DNA of 33,607 nucleotides, taken from contig CALDHV010000015.1 in the NCBI GenBank assembly GCA_937902305.1, positions 1 through 33,607 on the forward strand, given 5' to 3'. Shown piece after piece: positions 14,295-22,991 of the stretch (positions within the stretch are counted from its first letter, which is position 1; each line of letters begins with the position of its first letter). Below the pieces are notes generated by a model, which did no database searches, was not told the DNA's origin, and was given only the letters and a program-made list of their open reading frames with translations. The stretch comes from an uncultured Clostridia bacterium (GTDB taxonomy: Bacteria > Bacillota > Clostridia > Oscillospirales > Acutalibacteraceae). A program made the position numbers and the translations under genes.

Positions 14295-14663
14295 TTATTT
14301 CTTCTTGTTGGCAATGGTCTTCTTCGGACCCTTGCGGGTACGGGCGTTGGTCTTGGAGCGCTGTCCGCGCACCGGCAGACCCTTACGGTGACGCAGACCG
14401 CGGTAACTGCCGATTTCGATGAGGCGCTTAATATCAAACGCGACATTACGGCGCAGATCACCTTCCACAATATAGTTGTGGTCGATGTGCTCACGCAGCT
14501 TGGACACCTCGTCCTCGGTCAGATCCCGCACACGGGTATCCGGGTTGATACCGGTCGCCGCCAGAATATCATCGGCGGATTTACGTCCGATACCGTAAAT
14601 GTAGGTCAGTCCGATCTCGACCCGCTTATCACGGGGCAGATCGACACCAGCAATACGTGCCAT
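14295..14663 (-). CDS. rpsM: 30S ribosomal protein S13
   Basis: 122 aa. MARIAGVDLPRDKRVEIGLTYIYGIG and the helix-two-turn-helix segment are typical. The basic C-terminal tail (RTRKGPKKTIANKKK) reaches into the P site, and GLRHRKGLPVRGQRSKTNAR is the family signature. S13 forms the head bridge B1 with L5/23S rRNA. Confidence 0.97.
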   Translation of the reverse strand: MARIAGVDLPRDKRVEIGLTYIYGIGRKSADDILAATGINPDTRVRDLTEDEVSKLREHIDHNYIVEGDLRRNVAFDIKRLIEIGSYRGLRHRKGLPVRGQRSKTNARTRKGPKKTIANKKK

Positions 14664-14715
14664 AGTAATTCCTTCCTTTCATTTGCGGCAAAATGCCGCA
14701 TCGTCGGCAACCCGA

Positions 14716-14829
14716 TCAGCCCTGACGCTGTTTGTGCTTCGGGTTTTCGCAAATGACCATAACACGGCCCTTGCGCTTGATGATCTTGCACTTTTCGCAG
14801 ATTTTCTTCACAGAAGGTCTGACTTTCAT
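14716..14829 (-). CDS. rpmJ: 50S ribosomal protein L36, zinc-ribbon form
   Basis: 37 aa, MKVRPSVKKICEKCKIIKRK onward, ending ICENPKHKQRQG. Cys11, Cys14, Cys27 and His32 form the zinc ribbon of the C+ paralogue. The ATG at 14829 has a GAGGTATTC site upstream. Located between infA and rpmsM-type neighbours in the standard order infA-rpmJ-rpsM. Confidence 0.97.
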   Translation of the reverse strand: MKVRPSVKKICEKCKIIKRKGRVMVICENPKHKQRQG

Positions 14830-14884
14830 AGTGAATACCTCCTTCGTGCGTAATGCACGGTCGTTGAGCGGAGCAAGATGCTCC

Positions 14885-15103
14885 TTATTTCGTACGCCAA
14901 GTAATGCGACCCTTGGTCAGATCATAGGGGGACATCTCCACCGTGACCTTGTCACCGGGCAGGATGCGGATGTAGTTCATCCGCAGTTTGCCGGAGATGT
15001 GCGCTAAGATCTTGTGGCCGTTTGCCAGCTCTACCTGGAACGTGGCGTTCGGCAAAGCCTCCACGACCACGCCCTCCAATTCGATAACATCGTCTTTCGA
15101 CAT
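14885..15103 (-). CDS. infA: Translation initiation factor IF-1
   Basis: 72 aa, exactly the standard length. MSKDDVIELEGVVVEALPNA begins the single OB fold, with HISGKLRMNYIRILPGD and the C-terminal YDLTKGRITWR. IF-1 occupies the A site of the 30S subunit during initiation. GGAGGG precedes the ATG; it lies 29 bp behind map. Confidence 0.98.
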   Translation of the reverse strand: MSKDDVIELEGVVVEALPNATFQVELANGHKILAHISGKLRMNYIRILPGDKVTVEMSPYDLTKGRITWRTK

Positions 15104-15132
15104 ACTAACCCTCCGTATCGCTACGCGCCGCG

Positions 15133-15894
15133 TTACCGCAGCTTGCCATCCGGGTCGGTCATAATGACCGGGCCATCCGGGGTGATTGCCACCGTATGCT
15201 CAAAATGAGCGGACAGGCGGCCGTCTTTGGTGACGGTTGTCCAGCCGTCGTTGAGGATATTCACCTCATACGTGCCGGCATTGACCATCGGTTCAATCGC
15301 CAGAGTCATTCCCGGCAACAGCTTGGGGCCGCGACCGGGGGTACCGAAATTAGGTACGCTGGGATCTTCGTGCAGATCCGTGCCTACTCCGTGGCCGACG
15401 AACTGCCGTACCACCGAGTAACCACGCATCTCGACATACCGCTGGACTGCGGCACCAATATCGCCGATGCGATTGCCTGCGCGGGCGGCGTTTATGCCCT
15501 CGTACAGACTTTCGCGGGTGGCATCCATCAGTGCCTGTGCTTCCCGGCTGACCTTGCCCGCCGCAAAGGTGGCGGCATTGTCGCCGTTAAAGCCGTTGAT
15601 CGCCGCGCCGACATCAATGCTGACAATATCGCCCTCTTTGATGACGCGCTTGCCTGGTATGCCGTGAATGACCGTTTCGTTGACGGAAATACAGGCGCTG
15701 GCAGGAAATCCGCCATAATTCAGAAAGTTGGGCTTGGCTCCCGTGCTTTCGATATACCGGCGGATGATGCGGTCGATCTCCTCGGTGGTGACACCGGGCT
15801 GGACTGCTTCTCCTCCCAGTTTTAACGCCCGCGCCGAGATCACGCACGCTTCACGCATGAGCTTGAGATCCCGACTGCTCTTAATGCTTATCAT
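15133..15894 (-). CDS. map: Methionine aminopeptidase, type I
   Basis: 253 aa. The five metal ligands are visible in order: Asp in VSIDVGAAINGFNGD, the second Asp in the same stretch, His in FVGHGVGTDLHEDP, Glu in LAIEPMV and Glu in SAHFEHTVAI. The enzyme removes the initiator Met from nascent proteins with small second residues. No SH3 or zinc-finger extension is present, so this is the short type Ia form. It starts 5 bp after adk, with a weak AAAGGG site, suggesting coupling. Confidence 0.97.
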   Translation of the reverse strand: MISIKSSRDLKLMREACVISARALKLGGEAVQPGVTTEEIDRIIRRYIESTGAKPNFLNYGGFPASACISVNETVIHGIPGKRVIKEGDIVSIDVGAAINGFNGDNAATFAAGKVSREAQALMDATRESLYEGINAARAGNRIGDIGAAVQRYVEMRGYSVVRQFVGHGVGTDLHEDPSVPNFGTPGRGPKLLPGMTLAIEPMVNAGTYEVNILNDGWTTVTKDGRLSAHFEHTVAITPDGPVIMTDPDGKLR

Positions 15895-15899
15895 GTGCT

Positions 15900-16532
15900 T
15901 TAGCCCTTTAACTGCGTGAGGATCTGCTCTGCGATTTCCTCTCTGGGCTGATGCCCATTCACCACCAGCAGCTTGCCGGCCTTCGCATAGTAGTCCCGTA
16001 GCGGTTCGGTCTGCTCATGATACACACGCAGACGTTCCTGTACCGTTTCCGGCTGGTCATCCTTGCGCTGAACAAGGGCGGTTCCGCAACGGTCGCAAAC
16101 ACCGTCTTTCAGAGGCTTTTTCGCCTCGATGTGATAGGTGTTTCCGCAGTTGAGACAAACGCGGCGACCCGATACACGCCGGGTGATCACTTCATCGGGC
16201 ACGTCGATATCCACGACGTGGTCGATGGTGACCCCCATGCGGTCAAGTGCCTCGGCCTGGGGGATGGTGCGCGGAAAGCCGTCCAGAATAAACCCGTTTT
16301 GGCAGTCCTCCTGCGACAAACGCTCCTGCACGATGCCGATAACGACTTCGTCGGGAACGAGTCTGCCGGATTCGGTATACTCCTTGGCTTTGAGCCCCAT
16401 CTCCGTGCCGCTTTTCAGCGCCTCACGGATCATATTGCCCGTGGAAATAGTGGGAATGTTCAGACGCTCACACAGAACCTCTGCCTGAGTGCCCTTGCCG
16501 GCGCCGGGGGCGCCGAGTAAGATCAGGTTCAT
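15900..16532 (-). CDS. adk: Adenylate kinase, zinc-lid type
   Basis: 210 aa from ATG 16532 (MNLILLGAPGAGKGTQAE), behind AAAGGAG; a longer frame to 16619 would overlap secY and is rejected. P-loop GAPGAGKGTQ (7-16), NMP-binding segment ISTGNMIREALKSGTEMG, and GFILDGFPRT. The LID holds four cysteines (CLNCG and CDRCG), the zinc form common in Firmicutes. It interconverts ATP + AMP and 2 ADP. Standard placement between secY and map. Confidence 0.97.
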   Translation of the reverse strand: MNLILLGAPGAGKGTQAEVLCERLNIPTISTGNMIREALKSGTEMGLKAKEYTESGRLVPDEVVIGIVQERLSQEDCQNGFILDGFPRTIPQAEALDRMGVTIDHVVDIDVPDEVITRRVSGRRVCLNCGNTYHIEAKKPLKDGVCDRCGTALVQRKDDQPETVQERLRVYHEQTEPLRDYYAKAGKLLVVNGHQPREEIAEQILTQLKG

Positions 16533-16611
16533 AACCGATCTCCTTTCTTTGTCACGTCGCACTCCCGGCTCCGGTGTGACCCGAAGCCGGGGGAGCGAAC
16601 CGTTTGTGTCA

Positions 16612-17946
16612 TCAGTCAAGGAAGCCCTTGTAATGACGCATCATCATCTGGCTTTCGATCTGCTGTACCGTCTCAAGCGCAACGCCGACAACGATCATGA
16701 TCGAGGTGCCGCCGATCGTCAGACCGGTGATCCCGGTTGCCTTACCGAACAGGCTCGGGAACAGCGCGATCACACCGAGGAACAGCGCACCGATGAAGGT
16801 GATCTTGTTCAGTACCCGCTTGATGAAATCCGCCGTCGGCTTGCCCGGGCGCTGACCCGGAACGGCACCACCGTTCTTACGCAGATTATTGGCCATCTCG
16901 ATCGGGTTATACTGAATAGTGACATAGAAATACGAGAAACCGATGATGAGCAGGAAATACAGAACGATGTATACCCAGCTCTCCTGATTGAACGCATCGA
17001 AAAACCCGTGCCAGAAGCCGGTGGAGGGCACCGTGATGAAGCTCGCAATGATGGACGGCAACGACAGAATGGATACCGCCAAGATGATCGGCATAACGCC
17101 GGACATATTCACCTTGATCGGAATGTAGGTATTCTGACCGCCGTACATCTTGCGTCCGACCACGCGCTTGGCATACTGCACCGGGATACGGCGTTCGGCA
17201 TCGCTCATAAACACGATGAAGCCGATCATCGCCAGGAACAGCACCAGCACGAGGAGCGTCAACAGCACGTACTTGATACCCGCTGACTGACCTTCCTTCA
17301 GCTGCTTGATACCCATCTCATAGAACAGGTTCCAGAGATAGATCGCGGCATTCGGGATACGGGAAAGGATACCGGCAAACAACAGAATGGAAATACCGTT
17401 ACCGATGCCCTTATCGTTGATCTGCTCACCAAGCCACATCATCAAGGACGAGCCGGCGGTGAAGCAGAGGATAATGACGATCGCGGCAAACCAGGATGCA
17501 AAGCCGGTCTTTGCCTCCGTCACCAGCGCACCGTACTTATTGCGCACCATAAAATAGTACGCGATACCGAGCATCAAACCAAGACCGACCGTGGTGTAGC
17601 GGGTGATCTGACCCAGCTTCTTCTGACCGGACTCGCCTTCCTTTGCCAGCCGTTCGAGGGCGGGGATAGCCACCGTCAAAAGCTGGATGATGATGCTCGC
17701 GTTGATATACGGGGTGATGGACAGAGCAAACACGGACGCATTGGAGAAGCCGCCGCCGGACATCATGGACAGATAACTCATAAAGTTATTGCCCTCGCTG
17801 GTGATGGCTTCCTTGAGCGCCGTTGCATCCACAAACGGCACCATAACGGCGGAGCCGATGCGGAAAATCAAGAGGATCAGCAGAGTGAATAAGATCTTTT
17901 TACGAAGATCTTCGATCTTCCAGGCGTTACGTAAAGTCTGAAACAT
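16612..17946 (-). CDS. secY: Protein translocase subunit SecY
   Basis: 444 aa, ten predicted membrane helices. Starts MFQTLRNAWKIEDLRKKILFTLLIL. The plug/TM2 region is STEGNNFMSYLSMMSGG with NASVFALSITPYINASIIIQLLT. Cytosolic loop C5 is seen around RRIPVQYAKRVVGRKMYGG and loop C4/TM6 nearby; QIESQMMMRHYKGFL ends the protein. SecY forms the export channel with SecE (encoded at 32828-33271 in this window) and SecG. Starts 1 bp after the rplO stop. Confidence 0.98.
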   Translation of the reverse strand: MFQTLRNAWKIEDLRKKILFTLLILLIFRIGSAVMVPFVDATALKEAITSEGNNFMSYLSMMSGGGFSNASVFALSITPYINASIIIQLLTVAIPALERLAKEGESGQKKLGQITRYTTVGLGLMLGIAYYFMVRNKYGALVTEAKTGFASWFAAIVIILCFTAGSSLMMWLGEQINDKGIGNGISILLFAGILSRIPNAAIYLWNLFYEMGIKQLKEGQSAGIKYVLLTLLVLVLFLAMIGFIVFMSDAERRIPVQYAKRVVGRKMYGGQNTYIPIKVNMSGVMPIILAVSILSLPSIIASFITVPSTGFWHGFFDAFNQESWVYIVLYFLLIIGFSYFYVTIQYNPIEMANNLRKNGGAVPGQRPGKPTADFIKRVLNKITFIGALFLGVIALFPSLFGKATGITGLTIGGTSIMIVVGVALETVQQIESQMMMRHYKGFLD

Positions 17947-17947
17947 C

Positions 17948-18388
17948 TCAGTTCACCTCAGCCTTTCCACCCGCGGCTTCAATTTTCGCCTTAGCGGATT
18001 CGGAATAGGCTGCCAGCTTGACCGTCAGTTTCTTTTCGATTTTGCCGTTGCCAAGCACCTTGACACCGTTGGGCGCCTTGGACAGGATACCGGCATCCAG
18101 CAAAGCCTGCGTATCGACGGTAGCACCGTCCTCGAAGCGGTTGAGCGCCGCTACATTGACGGTCGCATAGGGCGTGGCAAAAATGTTGTTGAAGCCTCTC
18201 TTCGGGATCCGTCTCTGCAAAGGCATCTGACCGCCTTCAAATCCGGGACGCATACCGTGACCGGCACGCGCCTTCTGACCCTTGTGGCCCTTACCGGCAG
18301 TCTTGCCGTTGCCGCTGCCATGACCGCGGCCGATGCGCTTCACGTCCCGGACGGAACCGGAGGCAGGAGAAAGCTCATGAAGTTTCAT
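17948..18388 (-). CDS. rplO: 50S ribosomal protein L15
   Basis: 146 aa from ATG 18388 (MKLHELSPASGSVRDVKRIG), with AGGAGGTG upstream; a longer frame into rpmD is rejected. The Gly/Lys-rich N-terminal extension (GRGHGSGNGKTAGKGHKG) threads into 23S rRNA, and FEGGQMPLQRRIPKRGFNN is the family signature. A late-assembly 50S protein. Order rpsE-rpmD-rplO-secY is canonical. Confidence 0.97.
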   Translation of the reverse strand: MKLHELSPASGSVRDVKRIGRGHGSGNGKTAGKGHKGQKARAGHGMRPGFEGGQMPLQRRIPKRGFNNIFATPYATVNVAALNRFEDGATVDTQALLDAGILSKAPNGVKVLGNGKIEKKLTVKLAAYSESAKAKIEAAGGKAEVN

Positions 18389-18416
18389 AGTGTTGCACCT
18401 CCTTGCTTGATTTGCA

Positions 18417-18611
18417 TTACGCGTTAGTAACCTCGATGAGGTGGATGATCTTGGTGATTTTGCCCTGGGTAGCGGCGTTATCCGGCTGCACCGAGCTGTC
18501 ACCGATCTTGCGGAGGCCCAAAGCCGCGGCGGTCGCGATCTGATCTTTTTTGGAGCCGATCAGGCTCTTGACCAGCGTTACCGTAACGGTTTTTGACGTT
18601 TTCTTAGCCAT
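18417..18611 (-). CDS. rpmD: 50S ribosomal protein L30
   Basis: 64 aa. VTVTLVKSLIGSKKDQIATAAALGLRKIG is the bacterial short L30 pattern. The stop codon lies 28 bp ahead of rplO. GGGGAGGA upstream of the ATG is a good ribosome binding site. Confidence 0.96.
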   Translation of the reverse strand: MAKKTSKTVTVTLVKSLIGSKKDQIATAAALGLRKIGDSSVQPDNAATQGKITKIIHLIEVTNA

Positions 18612-18624
18612 TGTGTCCTCCCCC

Positions 18625-19125
18625 TTAACCTAAGATTTCCTGCACGGACTTGCCGCGGGTATTCGCCGCCTCATCCGCCGTGCGCAGCTGCATCAGACCC
18701 GCCATCGTGGCGCTGACGACGTTGCAGGGATTGTTGGAACGGAGTGCTTTCGCACGGATGTCCTTGATCCCCGCCGCATCGACGACCGCACGCACGGCAC
18801 CGCCGGCGATGATACCGGTACCGGCGGCGGCGGGCTTGAGCAGCACTTCGCCGGCGCCGAACTTGCCGATCACCTCGTGCGGGATGGTGCTCCCCTTCAA
18901 GGAGATCTTCACCAGATGCTTCTTGGCATCCTCGATACCCTTGCGGATAGCGTCCGGAACTTCGCCCGCCTTACCGGTGCCGAAGCCCACGGTGCCTTTG
19001 CCGTCACCGACGACCACCAGTGCCGCGAACTTCATCACACGACCGCCCTTGACGGTCTTGCTGACGCGGTTGATGGCAACTACGGTCTCTTTATACTCAT
19101 CATTGAGTTCTTCTCTTCTGGCCAA
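18625..19125 (-). CDS. rpsE: 30S ribosomal protein S5
   Basis: 166 aa. The N-terminal double-stranded-RNA-binding domain (EYKETVVAINRVSKTVKGGR, VVGDGKGTVGFGTGKA) and the C-terminal domain (PAAAGTGIIAGGAVRAVVDAAG) are both complete. S5 acts in decoding accuracy and mRNA unwinding at the entry channel. 13 bp separate it from rpmD. Confidence 0.97.
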   Translation of the reverse strand: MARREELNDEYKETVVAINRVSKTVKGGRVMKFAALVVVGDGKGTVGFGTGKAGEVPDAIRKGIEDAKKHLVKISLKGSTIPHEVIGKFGAGEVLLKPAAAGTGIIAGGAVRAVVDAAGIKDIRAKALRSNNPCNVVSATMAGLMQLRTADEAANTRGKSVQEILG

Positions 19126-19143
19126 AGTAATTCCTCCCTTTCC

Positions 19144-19503
19144 TTAGAACTTGAGGCCACCCTCACGGGCGCCTTCGGCCAGCTCTTGCACACGGCCGTG
19201 GTAGACATAGCCGCCGCGGTCAAAAACGACCTCGGTGATACCCTTATCAGCGGCGCGTTCAGCAAGGATCTTGCCAACCTTGCGGGCAGCTTCCTTATTG
19301 CCGCCTGTCATACCGAAATCCTTTTCGACAGACGAGGCGGAAACGAGGGTCACTCCCTTGACATCGTCAATAATCTGGGCATAGATGTGATTCAGGGAGC
19401 GAAACACATCAAGGCGGGGACGCTCTGCGGTGCCGCTGATCTTACCGCGCACACGGGTGTGGCGATGCAGACGCGCCGCGTTGCTATCTTTTTTGCTCAC
19501 CAT
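19144..19503 (-). CDS. rplR: 50S ribosomal protein L18
   Basis: 119 aa. HRHTRVRGKISGTAERPRLDVFRS and the C-terminal VVFDRGGYVYHGRVQELAEGAREGGL are diagnostic. L18 binds 5S rRNA with L5 and places it on the 50S subunit. Between rplF and rpsE as expected. Confidence 0.97.
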   Translation of the reverse strand: MVSKKDSNAARLHRHTRVRGKISGTAERPRLDVFRSLNHIYAQIIDDVKGVTLVSASSVEKDFGMTGGNKEAARKVGKILAERAADKGITEVVFDRGGYVYHGRVQELAEGAREGGLKF

Positions 19504-19520
19504 AATTGCTCACTCCTCCT

Positions 19521-20069
19521 TTAACCTTTGCCCTTGCCGCCGGCTTTGCCTTCCTTGCGGCGGATGTGTTCATCGGCATACTTGATGCCCTTGCCCTTAT
19601 ACGGCTCGGGCGGGCGCTTCTCCCGCACCTCGGAAGCAAACTGACCGACCAGCTGCTTGTCGGCGCCGGAAATGATGATCTCATTGGTACCGTTGACCTC
19701 GATCGTGATGCCGGGGATCTCGGATACCGTGACCTGATGGCTGTAGCCGAGGTTCATGATGAGATCCTTGCCCTGCTTCTGCACACGGTAACCGACACCG
19801 TTGACCTCCAATTTCTTGGAGTAGCCCTCGGTCACGCCGATGACCATATTGTTGATCAGCGTGCGGCTCAGGCCGTGCAGGGAACGGGCTTCCTTCTCAT
19901 CGTTCGGGCGAGTGACAATGACCTCGCCGCCTTTGACCTCGACCGAGATCAACGGGTTGATCTTTTGGGTCAGGGTGCCCTTCGGCCCTTTGACGGTGAC
20001 AACGTTGTTGTCGATCTTTACGTCAACGCCGGCGGGAATGACGATCGGTTTACGACCAATTCTCGACAT
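19521..20069 (-). CDS. rplF: 50S ribosomal protein L6
   Basis: 182 aa, two tandem alpha/beta domains. MSRIGRKPIVIPAGVDVKID opens the protein, and GYRVQKQGKDLIMNLGYSH and PPEPYKGKGIKY mark the second domain. L6 lies near the sarcin-ricin loop. A Gly/Lys-rich tail ends the protein (GKAGGKGKG). Confidence 0.98.
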   Translation of the reverse strand: MSRIGRKPIVIPAGVDVKIDNNVVTVKGPKGTLTQKINPLISVEVKGGEVIVTRPNDEKEARSLHGLSRTLINNMVIGVTEGYSKKLEVNGVGYRVQKQGKDLIMNLGYSHQVTVSEIPGITIEVNGTNEIIISGADKQLVGQFASEVREKRPPEPYKGKGIKYADEHIRRKEGKAGGKGKG

Positions 20070-20083
20070 TTTCTTCTACCCCC

Positions 20084-20485
20084 TTACCAAATGAACGCCA
20101 GCACTTCGCCGCCCACATTCGCGGCGCGCGCGGCCTTATCGGTCATAACGCCCTTCGAAGTGGACACGATCGCGGTGCCGATGCCTTTCATGACCTTCGG
20201 CATATCCGCGCTGCTGGAGTAGATGCGCAGACCGGGCTTGGAAACGCGGCGCAGACCCATCAGGACCGGCGTACGGGACGCGCCCTGATATTTCAGCGTG
20301 ATGCGGATGATACCCTGCTTGCCATCTTCAATGACTTTGTACTCTTTGACATATCCCTCGTCAACAAGAATCTGGGCAATAGCCTTCTTCATGTTGGAAG
20401 CGGGGATTTCGACCGTTTCGTGCTTGGCCGAATTCGCGTTGCGGATCCGGGTCAGCATATCGGCGATAGTATCGGAAATTTGCAT
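20084..20485 (-). CDS. rpsH: 30S ribosomal protein S8
   Basis: 133 aa. ISDTIADMLTRIRNANSAKHETVEIPAS and the C-terminal GIGTAIVSTSKGVMTDKAARA identify S8, which binds helix 21 of 16S rRNA. In E. coli it represses the spc operon by binding near rplE. No S8-site mimic was recognised here near the rplE start. Confidence 0.97.
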   Translation of the reverse strand: MQISDTIADMLTRIRNANSAKHETVEIPASNMKKAIAQILVDEGYVKEYKVIEDGKQGIIRITLKYQGASRTPVLMGLRRVSKPGLRIYSSSADMPKVMKGIGTAIVSTSKGVMTDKAARAANVGGEVLAFIW

Positions 20486-20517
20486 GACCTCAACCTCCTT
20501 ATTTTTTCAGCTATTGC

Positions 20518-20703
20518 TTACCAGCTTGCCTTCTTCACGCCCGGGATCTCGCCCTTATAGGCAAGCTCACGGAAGCAAATACGGCAGATACCGTACCGAC
20601 GCAGATAGGCGTGGGGACGACCGCAGATCTTGCAGCGGTTGTACGCCCGGGTGGAGTACTTCGGCTCAGCCTTCTGCTTCAGTTTCATAGACATCTTTGC
20701 CAT
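20518..20703 (-). CDS. rpsN: 30S ribosomal protein S14, type Z (zinc)
   Basis: 61 aa, the short zinc form. Cys24, Cys27, Cys40 and Cys43 appear in CKICGRP and CRICFRE, and it ends PGVKKASW. This form is typical of Gram-positive bacteria and supports the Firmicutes assignment. Encoded between rplE and rpsH. Confidence 0.97.
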   Translation of the reverse strand: MAKMSMKLKQKAEPKYSTRAYNRCKICGRPHAYLRRYGICRICFRELAYKGEIPGVKKASW

Positions 20704-20716
20704 CGTATTCTCCTCC

Positions 20717-21256
20717 TTACTTCTCGAACGGAGCGCCCATCAGAGTGAGCAGCTCGCGCGCTTCTTCGTCGGTGGTGGCGGTGGTGACAAAGCAGATATC
20801 CATACCGCGCACCTTGTCGATCTTATCATAGTCGATCTCGGGGAAGATCAACTGCTCCTTGAGACCCATGCTGTAATTGCCGCGGCCGTCAAAGGAGTTG
20901 GCGTTGATTCCGCGGAAGTCACGCACACGGGGCAGAGCCACGTTGAACAGACGATCCACGAACACATACATCCGGTCGCCGCGTAGGGTGACCTTGGCGC
21001 CGATATTCATACCCTCACGGAGCTTGAAGTTAGCGACGCTCTTGCGTGCCTTGCAGATGATCGGGCGCTGACCGGTGATGGCGGACAGATCGTTGACGAT
21101 CGCATCCATGACCTTCGGATTGTCGCGGGCCTCGCCGCATCCGACGTTGATGACCACCTTATCCAGCTTCGGGATCTGCATAACGCTCTTGTACCCGAAC
21201 TTTTTCATCAGGGCAGGAGCGATGTCGTTTTTGTAGGTTTCTTTCAGACGAGCCAT
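20717..21256 (-). CDS. rplE: 50S ribosomal protein L5
   Basis: 179 aa. MARLKETYKNDIAPALMKKFGYKSVMQIP and the KLREGMNIGAKVTLRGDRMY segment are the family signatures; VRGMDICFVTTATTDEEARELL ends the fold. L5 binds 5S rRNA and contacts P-site tRNA and S13. 15 bp behind rplX. Confidence 0.98.
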   Translation of the reverse strand: MARLKETYKNDIAPALMKKFGYKSVMQIPKLDKVVINVGCGEARDNPKVMDAIVNDLSAITGQRPIICKARKSVANFKLREGMNIGAKVTLRGDRMYVFVDRLFNVALPRVRDFRGINANSFDGRGNYSMGLKEQLIFPEIDYDKIDKVRGMDICFVTTATTDEEARELLTLMGAPFEK

Positions 21257-21271
21257 TTCGCTTCTACCTCC

Positions 21272-21604
21272 TTACAGTTCCTCGCCGCACTCTTTGCAGA
21301 TGCGGACGGTACGGGTCTTGCCGTTATCGGCAGCGACCTTCTTGTGCGCGACGCGGGTCGGCTTCTTGCAGGCGGGGCAAACGACCTGCACCTTGCTGGC
21401 GTAGATCGCACTTTCCGCCTCGATGATCCCGCCGGGATCACCCGCCTTGCGCGGTTTGACGTGCTTTTTGACCATATTCAGACCTTCGACGATGACCTTG
21501 CCCTCTTTCGGGCTGACCGCCAGGACCTTGCCCTGCTTGCCGCGGTCGTCGCCGCTGAGGATCAGGACGGTATCGTCCTTTTTCACATGCATTTTGCTAC
21601 TCAA
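21272..21604 (-). CDS. rplX: 50S ribosomal protein L24 (TTG start)
   Basis: 110 aa if started at TTG 21604, which has GGAGGTG at ideal spacing. An ATG at 21592 would be 20 nt from that site, and an ATG at 21622 lies upstream of it. The KOW domain (VKKDDTVLILSGDDRGKQGKV) is near the N-terminus. The C-terminal part holds two cysteine pairs, CPAC and CKEC, of a zinc knuckle. L24 starts 50S assembly. Its start region overlaps the end of rplN closely. Confidence 0.9.
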   Translation of the reverse strand: MSSKMHVKKDDTVLILSGDDRGKQGKVLAVSPKEGKVIVEGLNMVKKHVKPRKAGDPGGIIEAESAIYASKVQVVCPACKKPTRVAHKKVAADNGKTRTVRICKECGEEL

Positions 21605-21618
21605 TTTCGACACCTCCA

Positions 21619-21987
21619 TCACAAAACTTCCGGAGCCAGAGACAGGATCTTGGTGTAATCCTTGTCACGAAGCTCGCGGGCCACAGGCCCGAAAATACGC
21701 GTGCCGCGCGGGGTCTTGTCATCACGGATGATGACCGCCGCGTTCTCGTCGAAACGGATGTAGGTACCGTCCGCACGACGCAGACCTTTCTTGGAACGGA
21801 CGATGACCGCCTTGACGACCTCGCCCTTCTTCACAACACCACCGGGCGTTGCTTTCTTGACCGATGCGACGACCACATCACCGATATTGGCAAATTTCCG
21901 GCCGGAGCCACCCAGCACACGAATGCACATCAGCTCCTTCGCGCCGGTGTTGTCGCCCACCTTGAGGTAAGTTTGTTGCTGTACCAC
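21619..21987 (-). CDS. rplN: 50S ribosomal protein L14 (GTG start)
   Basis: 122 aa from GTG 21987 (MVQQQTYLKVGDNTGAKELM), the usual length. GGAGG lies 7 nt upstream; a longer frame to 22053 has no such support. CIRVLGGSGRKFANIGDVVVASVK and RRADGTYIRFDENAAVIIRDD are conserved. L14 forms intersubunit bridge B8 and is the landing site of RsfS. Confidence 0.96.
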   Translation of the reverse strand: MVQQQTYLKVGDNTGAKELMCIRVLGGSGRKFANIGDVVVASVKKATPGGVVKKGEVVKAVIVRSKKGLRRADGTYIRFDENAAVIIRDDKTPRGTRIFGPVARELRDKDYTKILSLAPEVL

Positions 21988-22080
21988 AGTTTTTCCTCCT
22001 TTCAAGGAAGCACCATTTTTATCACACCAACCCCGCTGACCACGAACAGCCACGAGACGGTATGCGGTGCAACTGACACA

Positions 22081-22338
22081 TTATTTTGCCTTCTCGATGA
22101 TCGTCACGACACGCCAGCACTTGTCCTTGGACAGGTGGCGGGTCTCCATTACTTCGACGCGGTCGCCGACGCGGCACTCGTTGTTTTCATCGTGTGCCTT
22201 CAGTCGGACGGTACGCTTAACGATCTTCTTGTACAGGGGATGGCGGACGTTATCGGCAATGGCGACGACGACCGTCTTATCCATTTTATCGCTGACAACG
22301 ATGCCGGTACGGGTCTTTCTCAGATTACGCTCACTCAT
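22081..22338 (-). CDS. rpsQ: 30S ribosomal protein S17
   Basis: 85 aa OB-fold protein. RKTRTGIVVSDKMDKTVVVAI and the KAHDENNECRVGDRVEVMETRHLSK stretch are typical. A primary 16S rRNA binder. A 93-bp gap to rplN holds only the rplN ribosome binding site. Confidence 0.97.
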   Translation of the reverse strand: MSERNLRKTRTGIVVSDKMDKTVVVAIADNVRHPLYKKIVKRTVRLKAHDENNECRVGDRVEVMETRHLSKDKCWRVVTIIEKAK

Positions 22339-22356
22339 ACTAAACTCCTCCTTCCG

Positions 22357-22566
22357 TTACGCCAGAGCCTTGAGCTCGCGTTCGCGGATAATGGTCTTCA
22401 CGACGGCGATCTCTTTCCGAACGGCTTTCAGGCGCATCGGATTGTCGAGCTGGTTGATGGCGTTCTGGAACCGCAGGTGGAACAGCTCATCCTTGAGCTC
22501 ATCGAGCTTCTTGGACAGCTCCGCATCGCTCAGTTCCCGGATCTTTTCCAATTCTGTCGCTTTCAT
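22357..22566 (-). CDS. rpmC: 50S ribosomal protein L29
   Basis: 69 aa, two-helix protein: MKATELEKIRELSDAELSKKL then LRFQNAINQLDNPMRLKAVRKEIAVVKTI. It lies at the tunnel exit and helps form the docking site for trigger factor and SRP. Its ATG overlaps the rplP stop (ATGA), so translation is coupled. Confidence 0.97.
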   Translation of the reverse strand: MKATELEKIRELSDAELSKKLDELKDELFHLRFQNAINQLDNPMRLKAVRKEIAVVKTIIRERELKALA

Positions 22567-22991
22567 GCCTGCTCACCATCCGTTTCTTCCTTGCGGACAA
22601 ATTTGCACTTGATGGGCAGCTTGTTGGCGGCAAGACGAAGAGCCTCGCGGGCATCCTCCTCTGCCACACCGGCCATCTCAAACATCACACGGCCGGGCTT
22701 GACCACTGCCACCCAATACTCGGGAGAACCTTTACCGGAGCCCATGCGGGTCTCGGCGGGCTTCTCCGTGATCGGCTTGTCGGGGAAAATCTTGATCCAT
22801 ACCTGACCGCCACGCTTGGTGTAACGGGTCATGGCGATACGGGCGGCCTCGATCTGCCGGGAGGTGATCCAGGCGGGTTCGAGGGCCTGCAAGCCAAAAT
22901 CACCGTAAGTGACGGTGTTGCCGCTGTGCGCGGTACCGGTCAGACGACCTCTCTGCACACGACGGTATTTAACTCTCTTCGGTAACAGCAT
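22563..22991 (-). CDS. rplP: 50S ribosomal protein L16
   Basis: 142 aa. MLLPKRVKYRRVQRGRLTG opens it; RTSRQIEAARIAMTRYTKRGGQVWI-like and PDKPITEKPAETRMGSGKGSPE segments are conserved. L16 contacts the A-site tRNA elbow. Its ATG overlaps the rpsC stop by one base (TAATG). Confidence 0.97.
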   Translation of the reverse strand: MLLPKRVKYRRVQRGRLTGTAHSGNTVTYGDFGLQALEPAWITSRQIEAARIAMTRYTKRGGQVWIKIFPDKPITEKPAETRMGSGKGSPEYWVAVVKPGRVMFEMAGVAEEDAREALRLAANKLPIKCKFVRKEETDGEQA